Positions 25,918 through 37,745 of a DNA stretch of 64,000 nt are shown in pieces. The notes under the pieces were generated by a model. The model was not told the origin of the DNA. It worked only from the letters and a program-made list of their open reading frames with translations, and did no database searches. The stretch's first letter is position 1. Each line of letters starts with the position of its first letter. Made by a program: the position numbers and the translations under genes. Origin of the DNA: Macrostomum hystrix (taxonomy: Eukaryota; Platyhelminthes; Macrostomidae); the NCBI GenBank assembly GCA_950097015.1, contig CATNEN010000035.1:1-64000 (forward strand). The letters are read 5' to 3'.

Positions 25918-26178
25918 GCAGGTAGCAGTGCCTACAGGTAACAGTGCCTTCAGGTAGCAGTACCTACAGGTAACAGTGCCTTCAGGTAGCAGTGCCTACA
26001 GGTAGCAGTGCCTTCAGGTAGCAGTGCCTACAGGTAACAGTGCCTACAGGTAGCAGTGCCTTCAGGTAGCAGTGCCTACAGGTAACAGTGCCTACAGGTA
26101 GCAGTGCCTTCAGGTAGCAGTGCCTACAGGTAGCAGTTCCTTCAGGTAGCAGTGCCTTCAGGTAGCAGTACTTACAGG
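25918..26178. repeat. 16-bp minisatellite (about 16 copies)
   Basis: Array of CAGGTAGCAGTGCCTA with alternating CCTA/CCTT and TAGC/TAAC variants. The two-variant alternation gives a loose 32-bp periodicity. Confidence 0.92.
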
Positions 26179-26782
26179 TTGCAGTTTTCAGCCTCACAAA
26201 GTCTCAAGAGAGTATGTTCGATATGCAATTCTTTTTGGAATAAAATGCATTGCTAAAAGGAAAAAAGTTTTTTAGAAAGAAAAACAAAACTCGAACCGTA
26301 CCTCGCATTTGTCAGCGGTTGCTCTGAAGTGCAGAGAAGAATTTCCTTCCTTCCTTCAGCTCGTGGCTGAAACTTTCCGAGCTGAAAAAACCGTCTCGCT
26401 GAAGCCTGCGTGGCACCGAAGCTTCGCTGGGGTGAGCGATCAGAGACGATCAGTTGAACTGTTTTGAACAAGAAACTCAGTTGAACTGTTTTGTGAGTTT
26501 ACTGGCAGTTAAAATTATAGTGATTGGCGGAGGTGAGGTGGGTGCACAGCGCGGTCCCTTTGAGCTGTGAGCGATCGGAAGGTGCGCCAAGGGGTCATAA
26601 GTCCGCTTCTTGCGCCACCGCGTCAACGAGTGTGATAACGGATAATGGAACAAACTGTCTGGTAGACATTGAAGCTAGCGAGAGGGGTGTGAGACAAACT
26701 GATGTCAGTATCAGACGGGCTGATGAGATGACACCATAATTTCAGCGTCAGCTATTAAGAGTTGCATTGCATTAAGAGGTTG
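26179..26782. other. unique spacer, about 600 bp
   Basis: No recognisable gene. A purine/pyrimidine-mixed unique stretch precedes the SINE. Confidence 0.35.
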
Positions 26783-27085
26783 TAGAGGTTGCAGCCTTGT
26801 GGTTAGAGCGTCTGACTCACGACTTGAAGGTCGGGGGTTTGATTCGCGACTCCACTGGAACAATTTGTGTACTTTAGCCAGACACTTCACTCTGCATTTG
26901 CTTCAGTTCAACTAGCTGTTAAATTGGTACCAGATCAGCTGGGGTAATTCAGGTTGGGTATGGCATTGTCCCAGTCCATGGACTGAACAGCCGTACGCAG
27001 CCTTCAGATGCGCCGCGCAATATCTGCGGCTATGCTGTCGGCTGCACATCTGGCCCAGTTGGACCAGGTGTAATCAATTATTCTT
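26783..27085 (+). mobile_element. tRNA-derived SINE, copy 2
   Basis: The head resembles a tRNA: an A-box-like GTGGTTAGAGCG near 26800 and a B-box-like GGGTTTGATTC near 26836, separated by about 35 bp. The tail holds TCCATGGACTGAACAGCCGT and CAGCCTTCAGATG, almost identical to the copy at 58632. The tRNA fold is no longer complete, so it is a SINE head rather than a tRNA gene. Confidence 0.8.
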
Positions 27086-27735
27086 TGAACTCGTATTAGA
27101 CTAGACCGAGAGATATTGACAAAGTGTCATTTAAGATGCGGCTCAAAATACGGATGCACTTTAAGAGCTACGATCAGGATAGCTGTCACAGCAGATTCAG
27201 TCAAAGGGTATAGGCTCGGAATACGTTTAACCATTGATTAGATCGATGCACAGGTATGCATTCGTGTGTAAGAAGAATCCTCATACTGGCCTAGTCTAAT
27301 CATAGCGACAGAGCATAGCCCACAGACAATGGACCACAAAAATCCCAATTGATCAGTTAGATGCGTTCAGACAGGGGAGATTGTTCAAATAGGTTTTTAA
27401 AGGCGGGAATAAAAAAATTTCCTAGCAACTTTTTGATTCGAATTACCGAGTCCATTAACCAGTGGGAGGCCACTGATGTGGGATCAGTTTTAATTTGACA
27501 CCTGACACTCGCATGGGATTAAAATGCTGCGGACACTGCTCATCCTGAACTGCGAGTTCCTGCACGTGTACTTATTATTAGCCTCACCGGCATAATTGCA
27601 CTCCGCTTTAAACATTCTGAATCTAAATTTCTCTCTCACGGTCACATTGCCGATGAAATCAGAATCATGCTTAACAGGCTAAACTCGTCAATAATCATTG
27701 AATTTTTTATAAGAGGTGCTGCAGATAGATCAAAG
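27086..27735. other. unique spacer
   Basis: About 650 bp of unique sequence between the SINE and the large 29-bp-family array. I see no gene. Confidence 0.35.
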
Positions 27736-29943
27736 GATCTGGGAGGCTGGCAGCTCAAACTGGAAATCTGTGATCTGGGAGGCTGGCAGCTCAAACTGGA
27801 AATCTGTGATCTGGGAGGCTGGCAGCTCAAACTGGAAATCTGTGATCTGGGAGGCTGGCAACTCAAACTGAGGGTCTTGGAGGCTGGCAGATCAAACTGA
27901 AGATCTAGGATCTGGGAGGCTGGCAGCTCAAACTGAAGATCTAGGATCTGGGAGGCTGGCAGATCAAACTGAAGATCTAGGATCTGGGAGGCTGGCAGCT
28001 CAAACTGAGGATCTGGGAGGCTGGCAGCTCAAACTGAGGATCTGGAGGCTGGCAGCTCAAACTGAGGATCTTAGATGTGGGATGCCGGCAGCTCAAACTG
28101 AGGATCTGGAGGCTGGCAGCTCAAACTGAGGATCTTGGATGTGGGATGCCGGCAGCTCAAACTGAGGATCTGGGAGGCTGGCAGCTCAAACTGAGGATCT
28201 TGGATGTGGGATGCCGGCAGCTCAAACTGAGGATCTTGGATGTGGGATGCCGGCAGCTCAAACTGAGGATCTTGGATGTGGGATGCCGGCAGCTCAAACT
28301 GAGGATCTTGGATCTGGGATGCCGGCAGCTCAAACTGAGGATCTTGGATGTGGGATGCCGGCAGCTCAAACTGAGGATCTTGGATGTGGGAGGCTGGCAG
28401 CTCAAACTGAGGATCTTGGATCTGGGATGCCGGCAGCTCAAACTGAGGATCTGGGAGGCTGGCAGCTCAAACTGAGGATCTTGGATGTGGGATGCCGGCA
28501 GCTCAAACTGAGGATCTTGGATGTGGGATGCCGGCAGCTCAAACTGAGGATCTTGGATGTGGGATGCCGGCAGCTCAAACTGAGGATCTTGGATGTGGGA
28601 TGCTGGCAGCTCAAACTGAGGATCTGGGATGCCGGCAGCTCAAACTGAGGATCTTGGATGTGGGATGCCGGCAGCTCAAACTGAGGATCTTGGATGTGGG
28701 ATGCCGGCAGCTCAAACTGAGGATCTTGGATCTGGGAGGCTGGCAGCTCAAACTGGAAATCTGTGATCTGGGAGGCTGGCAGCTCAAACTGGAAATCTGT
28801 GATCTGGGAGGCTGGCAGCTCAAACTGGAAATCTGTGATCTGGGAGGCTGGCAACTCAAACTGAGGGTCTTGGAGGCTGGCAGATCAAACTGAAGATCTA
28901 GGATCTGGGAGGCTGGCAGCTCAAACTGAAGATCTAGGATCTGGGAGGCTGGCAGATCAAACTGAAGATCTAGGATCTGGGAGGCTGGCAGCTCAAACTG
29001 AGGATCTGGGAGGCTGGCAGCTCAAACTGAGGATCTGGAGGCTGGCAGCTCAAACTGAGGATCTTAGATGTGGGATGCCGGCAGCTCAAACTGAGGATCT
29101 GGAGGCTGGCAGCTCAAACTGAGGATCTTGGATGTGGGATGCCGGCAGCTCAAACTGAGGATCTGGGAGGCTGGCAGCTCAAACTGAGGATCTTGGATCT
29201 GGGATGCCGGCAGCTCAAACTGAGGATCTGGGAGGCTGGCAGCTCAAACTGAGGATCTTGGATGTGGGATGCCGGCAGCTCAAACTGAGGATCTTGGATG
29301 TGGGATGCCGGCAGCTCAAACTGAGGATCTTGGATGTGGGATGCCGGCAGCTCAAACTGAGGATCTTGGATGTGGGATGCTGGCAGCTCAAACTGAGGAT
29401 CTGGGATGCCGGCAGCTCAAACTGAGGATCTTGGATGTGGGATGCCGGCAGCTCAAACTGAGGATCTTGGATGTGGGATGCCGGCAGCTCAAACTGAGGA
29501 TCTTGGATCTGGGAGGCTGGCAGCTCAAACTGAGGATCTTGGATCTGGGATGCCGGCAGCTCAAACTGAGGATCTTGGATCTGGGATGCCGGCAGCTCAA
29601 ACTGAGGATCTGGGAGGCTGGCAGCTCAAACTGAGGATCTTGGATGTGGGATGCCGGCAGCTCAAACTGAGGATCTTGGATGTGGGATGCCGGCAGCTCA
29701 AACTGAGGATCTTGGATGTGGGATGCCGGCAGCTCAAACTGAGGATCTTGGATGTGGGATGCCGGCAGCTCAAACTGAAGATCTGGAGGCTGGCAGCTCA
29801 AACTGAAGATCTGGAGGCTGGCAGCTCAAACTGAAGATCTGGAGGCTGGCAGCTCAAACTGAGGATCTTGGATGTGGGATGCCGGCAGCTCAAACTGAGG
29901 ATCTGGGAGGCTGGCAGCTCAAACTGAGGGTCTGGGATGCTAG
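27736..29943 (+). repeat. 29/36-bp minisatellite family, array 3, with 993-bp duplication
   Basis: About 70 units of the 29-bp family in plus orientation, mixed with a 36-bp derivative carrying TTGGATGTGGGATGCCGGC. Unique variants such as GGAAATCTGTGATC (27765 region) and ATCTTAGATG (28069) recur 993 bp downstream (about 28758 and 29062), so most of the array is one internal tandem duplication of about 1 kb. Reverse-strand frames (SLSCQPPRS cycles) are artefacts. Confidence 0.95.
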
Positions 29944-30814
29944 AAACGTAATTTAACCCACAATAGAATAGGCCAGAAAAACAAGCGGGTATAAGCTCAC
30001 AAGTAGTTAAATAGTAGTTTAAAGCTAAATTTCTATAGTTAATTATTGTAAGATAGGTTTACTGGCTTAACTATACTGTTAAATAAGTATGTGCCAAGAA
30101 GTCTTTGTTAGATATTTCACATCTTTATAAAACTTCCCTGACCAGTAAAAAGGGGGCATCCAGCAAGAATAGATATGAGATTTGGTGACTGCTATTGATA
30201 GTCTGTACGAGACAACACCGATAAAGAATTCATAGCTGACCAAGCGGGTTGCGTCTAGTTTTGTTACTGTAAGTAGTGCACAGAGAACATAGCCATCTAA
30301 AATATGCAATTTTAAGTCGTACAAAAGAGGTCTAAAAAGGAAACGATGAAACGGACATGTAGAAAACTGATTTGATCAATAGTTAGCATGAAAGCTGGAT
30401 GTAGGCATAATTTGCATTTGAATATTTAAAATTGGACGAAAAGCCGAACAATTTTCAATGTTGCAGTAAAATGCCATCTCTTGCCGACACCGTCAGCATA
30501 ATATGGAAATTCAAAGAAATGAAACCTAGGACTGCAAATCGGGCTTCTGCTAAAGATGCTCAGAAATTGTACAAAAGTCTCAGTGTCAGAGTACTTTGAG
30601 TCAGCGGATGAGTCTAGAACACGAGAAAGAGCAATTATCAATAATAGACAATGCATTAGTAAAAAGTTACTTCATAATAATAAAGTACAAGTAGTTGATA
30701 TTGTCATACATGGCCTGTAAGTAACCGTAAACACACTCTCTGTCCTATTCAATTTAATCCAATTCTGCTTCCGTGCGATAAATTAATGAAGATTTGATGC
30801 AGGATCATAATTAT
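29944..30814. other. unique AT-rich spacer
   Basis: About 870 bp, AT-rich. Two short minus-strand frames (30079-30324, 30426-30656) have no resemblance to known proteins. It may contain the 3' flank of the minus-strand TNFAIP8-like gene. Confidence 0.35.
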
Positions 30815-31110
30815 GGGATCTAGTGTGGGATCAGAAGTGCGGGATCTGGTGTGGGATCAGAAGTGTGGGATCTAGTGTGGGATCAGAAGTGTGGGATCTA
30901 GTGTGGGATCAGAAATGTGGGATCTAGTGTGGCACCAGAAATGTGGGATCTAGTGTGGCACCAGAAATGTGGGATCTAGTGTGGCACCAGAAATGTGGGA
31001 TCTAGTGTGGCACCAGAAATGTGGGATCTAGTGTGGCACCAGAAATGTGGGATCTAGTGTGGCATCTGAACTGTGGGATCTGAACTACGGGATCTAGTGT
31101 GGCTTTAGAA
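30815..31110. repeat. 26-bp minisatellite 3' of the TNFAIP8-like exon
   Basis: About 11 copies of a 26-bp unit beginning GGGATCTAGTGTGG, with GGATCAG changing to CACCAG from left to right. The GGGATCTA and GTGTG elements are shared with the 18-bp array on the other side of the exon (31895-35238), so the two flanking arrays may be related. Confidence 0.92.
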
Positions 31111-31210
31111 TTTTGGGATCTCGTGAGGGGTCAGGAGAGAATTCGTATCGGACCAAGCGTGGGATTGGGATCTAATGAAATCTCATGAAATCGTTCGAGA
31201 TGGCCTGCAG

Positions 31211-31767
31211 CTAGATGACACCCCTATCAAGCAGGTCCTGAATGTCATCGCAGACGCTGTCCATCTGAGCCGCCAGCGGGGAGGCCCTGTCGAAGAGCGC
31301 ATTCATGAAGGCCGGCTCAGTGAAGAAGGCGGCGCAGGCTCGAACTCCGGCCTGCGACTTCTCGCTGAGGTGCCGGCGAATGAGGCGCAGGACGAGCTGC
31401 TCGCAGTCGCGGAATTGGCGCACCAGAGCGGCCTGATCGAGGGCCACGCGGCGCTTCTGCATGCGGACCAAGTCGCTGGTCAGGTCGTTGAACTTGTCGT
31501 GAAACTCATCCGCCATGGCGCGCTCCTCCTCGCTGAAGATGTCATTGAGGTAGAGCACGCCGATCTTCATGTTCAGCTTGATGATCTGCTTTAGTAGCTT
31601 CTGCGCGGCCTGTCTGGAACCGGTGTGCATCTTCACCAGCTTGTAGATCTTGTCGAACACCCGGGCGGAGGCGGCGTCAATGAAGATCTTTACCGACTTC
31701 TTTGTTGCTAACTTGCTGACAATCTTCTTCTGGGCGCGCAGGCTGAACGACTGCGCGCTGAAGGCGC

Positions 31768-31798
<31 letters not shown>

Positions 31799-31864
31799 GC
31801 CGCTGCTTCCGCCGCCGGCACCTTCGTCGCCTCCCCCGGCTGTCGCACCAGGATCAGACTCACC
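31211..31864 (-). CDS. TNFAIP8 (TIPE) family protein, main coding exon
   Basis: TIPE-family proteins have an all-helical fold with a hydrophobic cavity; in mammals they bind phosphoinositides and modulate cell death and immune signalling. The exon encodes the whole family domain to the TAG at 31213-31211. Recognisable blocks are SFSLRAQKKIVSKLA at the start, FIDAASARVFDKIYKL, the helix HTGSRQAAQKLLKQIIKLNM, then VRQFRDCEQLVLRLIRRHLS, and DIQDLLDRGVI at the end, in the order seen in human TNFAIP8L2. Ahead of the domain is a polyglycine/serine segment encoded by a GCC/GGC run (31768-31805). The frame stays open into the neighbouring array, so the 5' boundary is uncertain; AATAG before 31863 is a possible acceptor, although the same site also looks like a donor. 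The initiator is probably in an upstream exon. Confidence 0.85.
31768..31805. repeat. GCC trinucleotide tract
   Basis: GCC repeat with two GCT interruptions. On the minus strand it is in frame with the TNFAIP8-like domain and encodes glycine. It starts about 30 nt before the family-conserved N terminus. Confidence 0.85.
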
Positions 31865-31894
31865 TATTGATTTTCCAGGAGGATTGGATGAATT

Positions 31895-34800
31895 GGGTGT
31901 GGGATCTATTTTGTGTGTGGGATCTATTTTGTGCGTGGGATCTATTTTGTGTGGGATCTATTTAGTGTGTGGGATCTATTTAGTGTGTGGGATCTATTTT
32001 TGTGGGATCTATTTAGTGTGTGGGATGTATTTTGTGTGTGAGATCTATTTTGTGTGTGGGATGTATTTTGTGTGTGAGATCTATTTTGTGTGTGGGATCT
32101 ATTTTGTGTGGGATCTGTTTTGTGTGGGATCTATTTTTTGTGTGGGATGTATTTTATGTGTGGGATCTATTTTGTGTGTGGGATCTATTTTGTGTGTGGG
32201 ATGTATTTTATGTGTGGGATCTATTTTGTGTGTGGGATCTATTTTGTGCGTGGGATCTATTTTGTGTGGGATCTATTTAGTGTGTTGGATCTATTTAGTG
32301 TGTGGGATCTATTTTTGTGGGATCTATTTAGTGTGTGGGATGTATTTTGTGTGTGAGATCTATTTTGTGTGTGGGATGTATTTTGTGTGTGGGATGTATT
32401 TTGTGTGTGGGATCTATTTTGTGTGGGATCTATTTTGTGCGTGGGATCTATTTTGTGCGTGGGATCTATTTTGTGTGGGATCTATTTAGTGTGTGGGATC
32501 TATTTTGTGCGTGGGATGTATTTTGTGCGTGGGATCTATTTTGTGTGTGGGATGTATTTTGTGTGTGAGATCTATTTTGTGTGTGGGATGTATTTTGTGT
32601 GTGGGATGTGTTTTGTGTGTGAGATCTATTTTGTGTGTGAGATCTATTTTGTGTGTGGGATCTATTTTGTTTGGGATCTGTTTTGTGAGGGATCTATTTT
32701 TTGTGTGGGATGTATTTTATGTGTGGGATCTATTTTGTGTGTGGGATCTATTTTGTGCGTGGGATCTATTTTGTGTGGGATCTATTTAGTGTGTGGGATC
32801 TATTTAGTGTGTGGGATCTATTTTTGTGGGATCTATTTAGTGTGTGGGATGTATTTTGTGTGTGAGATCTATTTTGTGTGTGGGATCTATTTTGTGTGTG
32901 GGATGTATTTTATGTGTGGGATCTATTTTGTGTGTGGGATCTATTTTGTGCGTGGGATCTATTTTGTGTGGGATCTATTTAGTGTGTGGGATCTATTTAG
33001 TGTGTGGGATCTATTTTTGTGGGATCTATTTAGTGTGTGGGATGTATTTTGTGTGTGAGATCTATTTTGTGTGTGAGATCTATTTTGTGTGTGGGATCTA
33101 TTTTGTGTGGGATCTGTTTTGTGTGGGATCTATTTTTTGTGTGGGATGTATTTTATGTGTGGGATCTATTTTGTGTGTGGGATCTATTTTGTGTGTGGGA
33201 TCTATTTTGTGTGTGGGGATCTATTTTGTGCGTGGGATCTATTTTGTGTGGGATCTATTTAGTGTGTGGGATCTATTTAGTGTGTGGGATCTATTTTTGT
33301 GGGATCTATTTAGTGTGTGGGATGTATTTTGTGTGTGAGATCTATTTTGTGTGTGGGATGTATTTGTGTGTGAGATCTATTTTGTGTGTGGGATCTATTT
33401 TGTGTGGGATCTGTTTTGTGTGGGATCTATTTTTTGTGTGGGATGTATTTTATGTGTGGGATCTATTTTGTGTGTGGGATCTATTTTGTGTGTGGGATGT
33501 ATTTTATGTGTGGGATCTATTTTGTGTGTGGGATCTATTTTGTGCGTGGGATCTATTTTGTGTGGGATCTATTTAGTGTGTGGGATCTATTTAGTGTGTG
33601 GGATCTATTTTTGTGGGATCTATTTAGTGTGTGGGATGTATTTTATGTGTGGGATCTATTTTGTGTGTGGGATCTATTTTGTGTGTGGGATGTATTTTAT
33701 GTGTGGGATCTATTTTGTGTGGGATCTATTAGTGTGTGGGATCTATTTAGTGTGTGGGATCTATTTTTGTGGGATCTATTTAGTGTGTGGGATGTATTTT
33801 GTGTGTGGGATGTATTTTGTGTGTGGGATGTATTTTGTGCGTGGGATCTATTTTGTGCGTAGGATCTATTTTGTGTGGGATCTATTTTGTGCGTAGGATC
33901 TATTTTGTGTGGGATCTATTTAGTGTGTGGGATCTATTTTGTGCGTGGGATGTATTTTGTGCGTGGGATCTATTTAGTGTGTGGGATGTATTTTGTGTGT
34001 GAGATCTATTTTGTGTGTGGGATGTATTTTGTGTGTGGGATATATTTAATGTGTGGGATGTATTTTGTGTGTGAGATCTATTTTGTGTGTGGGATGTATT
34101 TTGTGCGTGGGATCTATTTTGTGTGGGATCTATTTAGTGTGTGGGATCTATTTAGTGTGTGGGATCTATTTTTGTGGGATCTATTTAGTGTGTGGGATGT
34201 ATTTTGTGTGTGGGATGTATTTTGTGTGTGGGATGTATTTTGTGTGTGGGATCTATTTTGTGTGTGGGATCTATTTTGTGCGTGGGATCTATTTTGTGTG
34301 GGATCTATTTAGTGTGTGGGATCTATTTAGTGTGTGGGATCTATTTTTGTGGGATCTATTTTGTGCGTGGGATGTATTTTGTGCGTGGGATCTATTTTGT
34401 GTGTGGGATGTATTTTGTGTGTGGGATGTATTTTGTGTGGGATCTATTTAGTGTGTTGGATCTATTTAGTGTGTGGGATCTATTTTTGTGGGATCTATTT
34501 AGTGTGTGGGATCTATTTAGTGTGTGGGATCTATTTTTGTGGGATCTATTTAGTGTGTGGGATGTATTTTGTGCGTGGGATCTATTTTGTGTGGGATGTA
34601 TTTAGTGTGTGGGATGTATTTTGTGTGTGAGATCTATTTTGTGTGTGGGATGTATTTTGTGTGTGAGATCTATTTTTTGTGTGGGATGTATTTTATGTGT
34701 GGGAAGTATTTTGTGTGTGGGATGTATTTTGTGTGTGGGATCTATTTTGTGTGTGGGATCTATTTTGTGTGTGGGATCTATTTTGTGTGTGGGATCTATT

Positions 34801-35238
34801 TTGTGTGTGGGATCTATTTTGTGTGTGGGATCTATTTTGTGTGTGGGATGTATTTTGTGCGTGGGATCTATTTTGTGTGTGGGATGTATTTTGTGTGTGG
34901 GATCTATTTTGTGTGGGATCTATTTAGTGTGTGGGATCTATTTAGTGTGTGGGATGTATTTTGTGTGTGAGATCTATTTTGTGTGTGGGATGTATTTTGT
35001 GTGTGAGATCTATTTTTTGTGTGGGATGTATTTTATGTGTGGGAAGTATTTTGTGTGTGGGATGTATTTTGTGTGTGGGATCTATTTTGTGTGTGGGATC
35101 TATTTTGTGTGTGGGATCTATTTTGTGTGTGGGATCTATTTTGTGTGTGGGATCTATTTTGTGTGTGGGATCTATTTTGTGTGTGGGATGTATTTTGTGT
35201 GTGGGATCTATTTTGTGTGGGGATCTATTTTGTGTGTG
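31895..35238. repeat. 3.3-kb minisatellite with 18-bp unit (about 185 copies)
   Basis: The largest array in the window: GGGATCTATTTTGTGTGT with length variants of 15, 16 and 18 bp (GGGATCTATTTTTGT, GGGATCTATTTTGTGT) and TTTAGTG and GATGTATT variants. Higher-order blocks recur: a rare GGGAAGTATT variant at 34701 repeats at 35041, a 340-bp period. The variable unit length keeps all three forward frames open, giving the illusion of many overlapping cysteine/tryptophan-rich genes. It begins within about 30 bp of the possible 5' edge of the TNFAIP8-like exon. Confidence 0.97.
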
Positions 35239-36235
35239 GCTCTTAGTTTACCGGCTCTTCTAGATCTGAACTGCCCCATCAACATCTCCGTATTCCTTGC
35301 GCATCAGCTGCTCAATTCCTCTTTAGCTGCTACCGCACAGCGATTGAGTCAGCCAAGGCTACTCAACCCGCTACTCCAAAAGCTCGTCTCGCAAAAGAGA
35401 CTGTCTCAGGTTTGGTTCTAGAAGTTCGACGTCAAAAGCTTGCTGAGGTTAGATGGGATTAAAAGTTCCTCTATTCCCCGTTTACCGAGAGAGAGAGCTT
35501 CTGAGATGATCCGCAGAAGAATAGGGATTAGATGAAGGCATCTCGCGTGGGAATTCGCGCAAGGTCATGCTGGATTAGTGTATGATTGTACTTTTATTTC
35601 TCTGGAGTGGGAAATCCGCTGCAGCTGATGAGGAACGAAAAACTTCACTGCACTCTAGTCTGAAGTGCTGTCAATGACTAAATGAGGAGAGTAAGTCAAG
35701 GTTGCAAATCGATGACTGAATCGATGCCACCACACTGGTACACGCAGGGTAGTGCTCACCTGACTGACTGTCCGACATGCGATTCAGTGGCTTCTGTTGG
35801 CCAGCTTTGGATGGCAAAGCCTTTGACAAGCGGCTTTGGGTTCGCAGTGTGCTGGGGCAGAGAACTTTCTGAGTCTGGGCCTTCTGAAGCCTCCCTTCTC
35901 CTGCATTCTCTTGTGCGTCTCCAGCGGGAATTCTTATCCCCCCTGGATGTCTTGCCTTCCCCCACAACTCTCTCCCCCAGTCTGCTCCGCACTCGCTGTC
36001 GACTTCCTGCTCCAATCCGCCTTCCCCAGAGCGGCCATTCTCCCCACCGTTGGCAATCGAGAGTACAATTGTTACTCCCTGCCTGTGGAGCGGCCAGCCC
36101 AGTCATGAACCAACGGAGCTCAGATGAATCGGTGGGTTGGGGCTGAAAGGACAGACCTGAAATATTTTTGTCAGGTAGCTTCAGCTCGGACTACTGTAGA
36201 CTAGCTAACTCAGTAACGGAACCCCCATGTACCAA
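35239..36235. other. unique spacer, about 1 kb
   Basis: Overlapping frames on both strands at 35671-36146 reach 154 codons, but none shows a domain, and the opposite-strand frames are equally long. I do not call a gene. Confidence 0.35.
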
Positions 36236-37745
36236 TCATTAACGCTACTTTAAGAACCAGTAACGGAACTGCACATTAACGCTACTCTGAGAATCAGTGA
36301 CGGAACTGCACATTAACGCTACTCTGAGAACCAGTAACGGAACTGCATATTAACGCTACTCTGAGAATCAGAAACGGAACTGCACATTAACGCTACTCTG
36401 AGAACCAGTAACGGAACTGCACATTAACGCTACTCTGAGAATCAGTAACCGAACTGCACATTAACGCTACTCTGAGAATCAGTGACGGAACTGCACGTTA
36501 ACGCTACTCTGAGAATCAGTGACGGAACTGCACATTAGCGCTACTCTGAGAATCAGAAACGGAACTGCACATTAACGCTACTCTGAGAATCAGTGACGGA
36601 ACTGCACATTAGCGCTACTCTGAGAATCAGAAACGGAACTGCACATTAACGCTACTCTGAGAATCAGTGACGGAACTGCACATTAGCGCTACTCTGAGAA
36701 TCAGAAACGGAACTGCACATTAACGCTACTCTGAGAATCAGTGACGGAACTGCACATTAGCGCTACTCTGAGAATCAGAAACGGAACTGCACATTAACGC
36801 TACTCTGAGAATCAGTGACGGAACTGCACATTAGCGCTACTCTGAGAATCAGAAACGGAACTGCACATTAACGCTACTCTGAGAATCAGTGACGGAACTG
36901 CACATTAGCGCTACTCTGAGAATCAGTGACGGAACTGCACATTAACGCTACTCTGAGAATCAGTAACGGAACTGCACATTAACGCTACTCTGAGAATCAG
37001 TAACGGAACTGCACATTAACGCTACTCTGAGAATCAGAAACGGAACTGCACATTAACGCTACTCTGAGAATCAGTAACGGAACTGCACATTAACGCTACT
37101 CTGAGAATCAGAAACGGAACTGCACATTAGCGCTACTCTGAGAATCAGTAACCGAACTGCACATTAACGCTACTCTGAGAATCAGTAACGGAACTGCACA
37201 TTAACGCTACTCTGAGAATCAGTAACGGAACTGCACATTAACGCTACTCTGAGAATCAGTAACGGAACTGCACATTAACGCTACTCTGAGAATCAGTAAC
37301 GGAACTGCACATTAACGCTACTCTGAGAATCAGTAACGGAACTGCACATTAACGCTACTCTGAGAATCAGAAACGGAACTGCACATTAGCGCTACTCTGA
37401 GAATCAGTAACCGAACTGCACATTAACGCTACTCTGAGAATCAGTAACGGAACTGCACATTAACGCTACTCTGAGAATCAGTAACGGAACTGCACATTAA
37501 CGCTACTCTGAGAATCAGAAACGGAACTGCACATTAGCGCTACTCTGAGAATCAGTAACCGAACTGCACATTAACGCTACTCTGAGAATCAGTAACGGAA
37601 CTGCACATTAACGCTACTCTGAGAATCAGTAACGGAACTGCACATTAACGCTACTCTGAGAATCAGTAACGGAACTGCACATTAACGCTACTCTGAGAAT
37701 CAGTAACGGAACAGCATATTAACGCTACTCTCAGTATCAGTGACG
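36236..37745. repeat. 37-bp tandem repeat (about 40 copies) with higher-order structure
   Basis: Unit of exactly 37 bp containing GGAACTGCACATTAACGCTA. Between about 36480 and 36900 two variants alternate (GTGACGG with ATTAGCG, then GAAACGG with ATTAACG), a 74-bp dimer. Further right a TAACCG variant recurs at 37150, 37409 and 37557, spacings of 259 and 148 bp (seven and four units). Confidence 0.96.

Noticed and set aside
26783-26860. tRNA gene on the plus strand
   Set aside because: A and B boxes are present but the cloverleaf stems do not pair and a conserved SINE tail follows; called a SINE head. The same applies near 58640.
22736-29943. Possible CRISPR-like repeat arrays
   Set aside because: Units are directly adjacent without unique spacers, and the genome is clearly animal.
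31650-35421. Many overlapping Cys/Trp-rich reading frames
   Set aside because: They read the 18-bp minisatellite in every phase; the first also runs antisense through the TNFAIP8-like exon.
35671-36146. Open frames of 90-154 codons on both strands
   Set aside because: No domain, no splice context, and similarly long frames on opposite strands; treated as chance.
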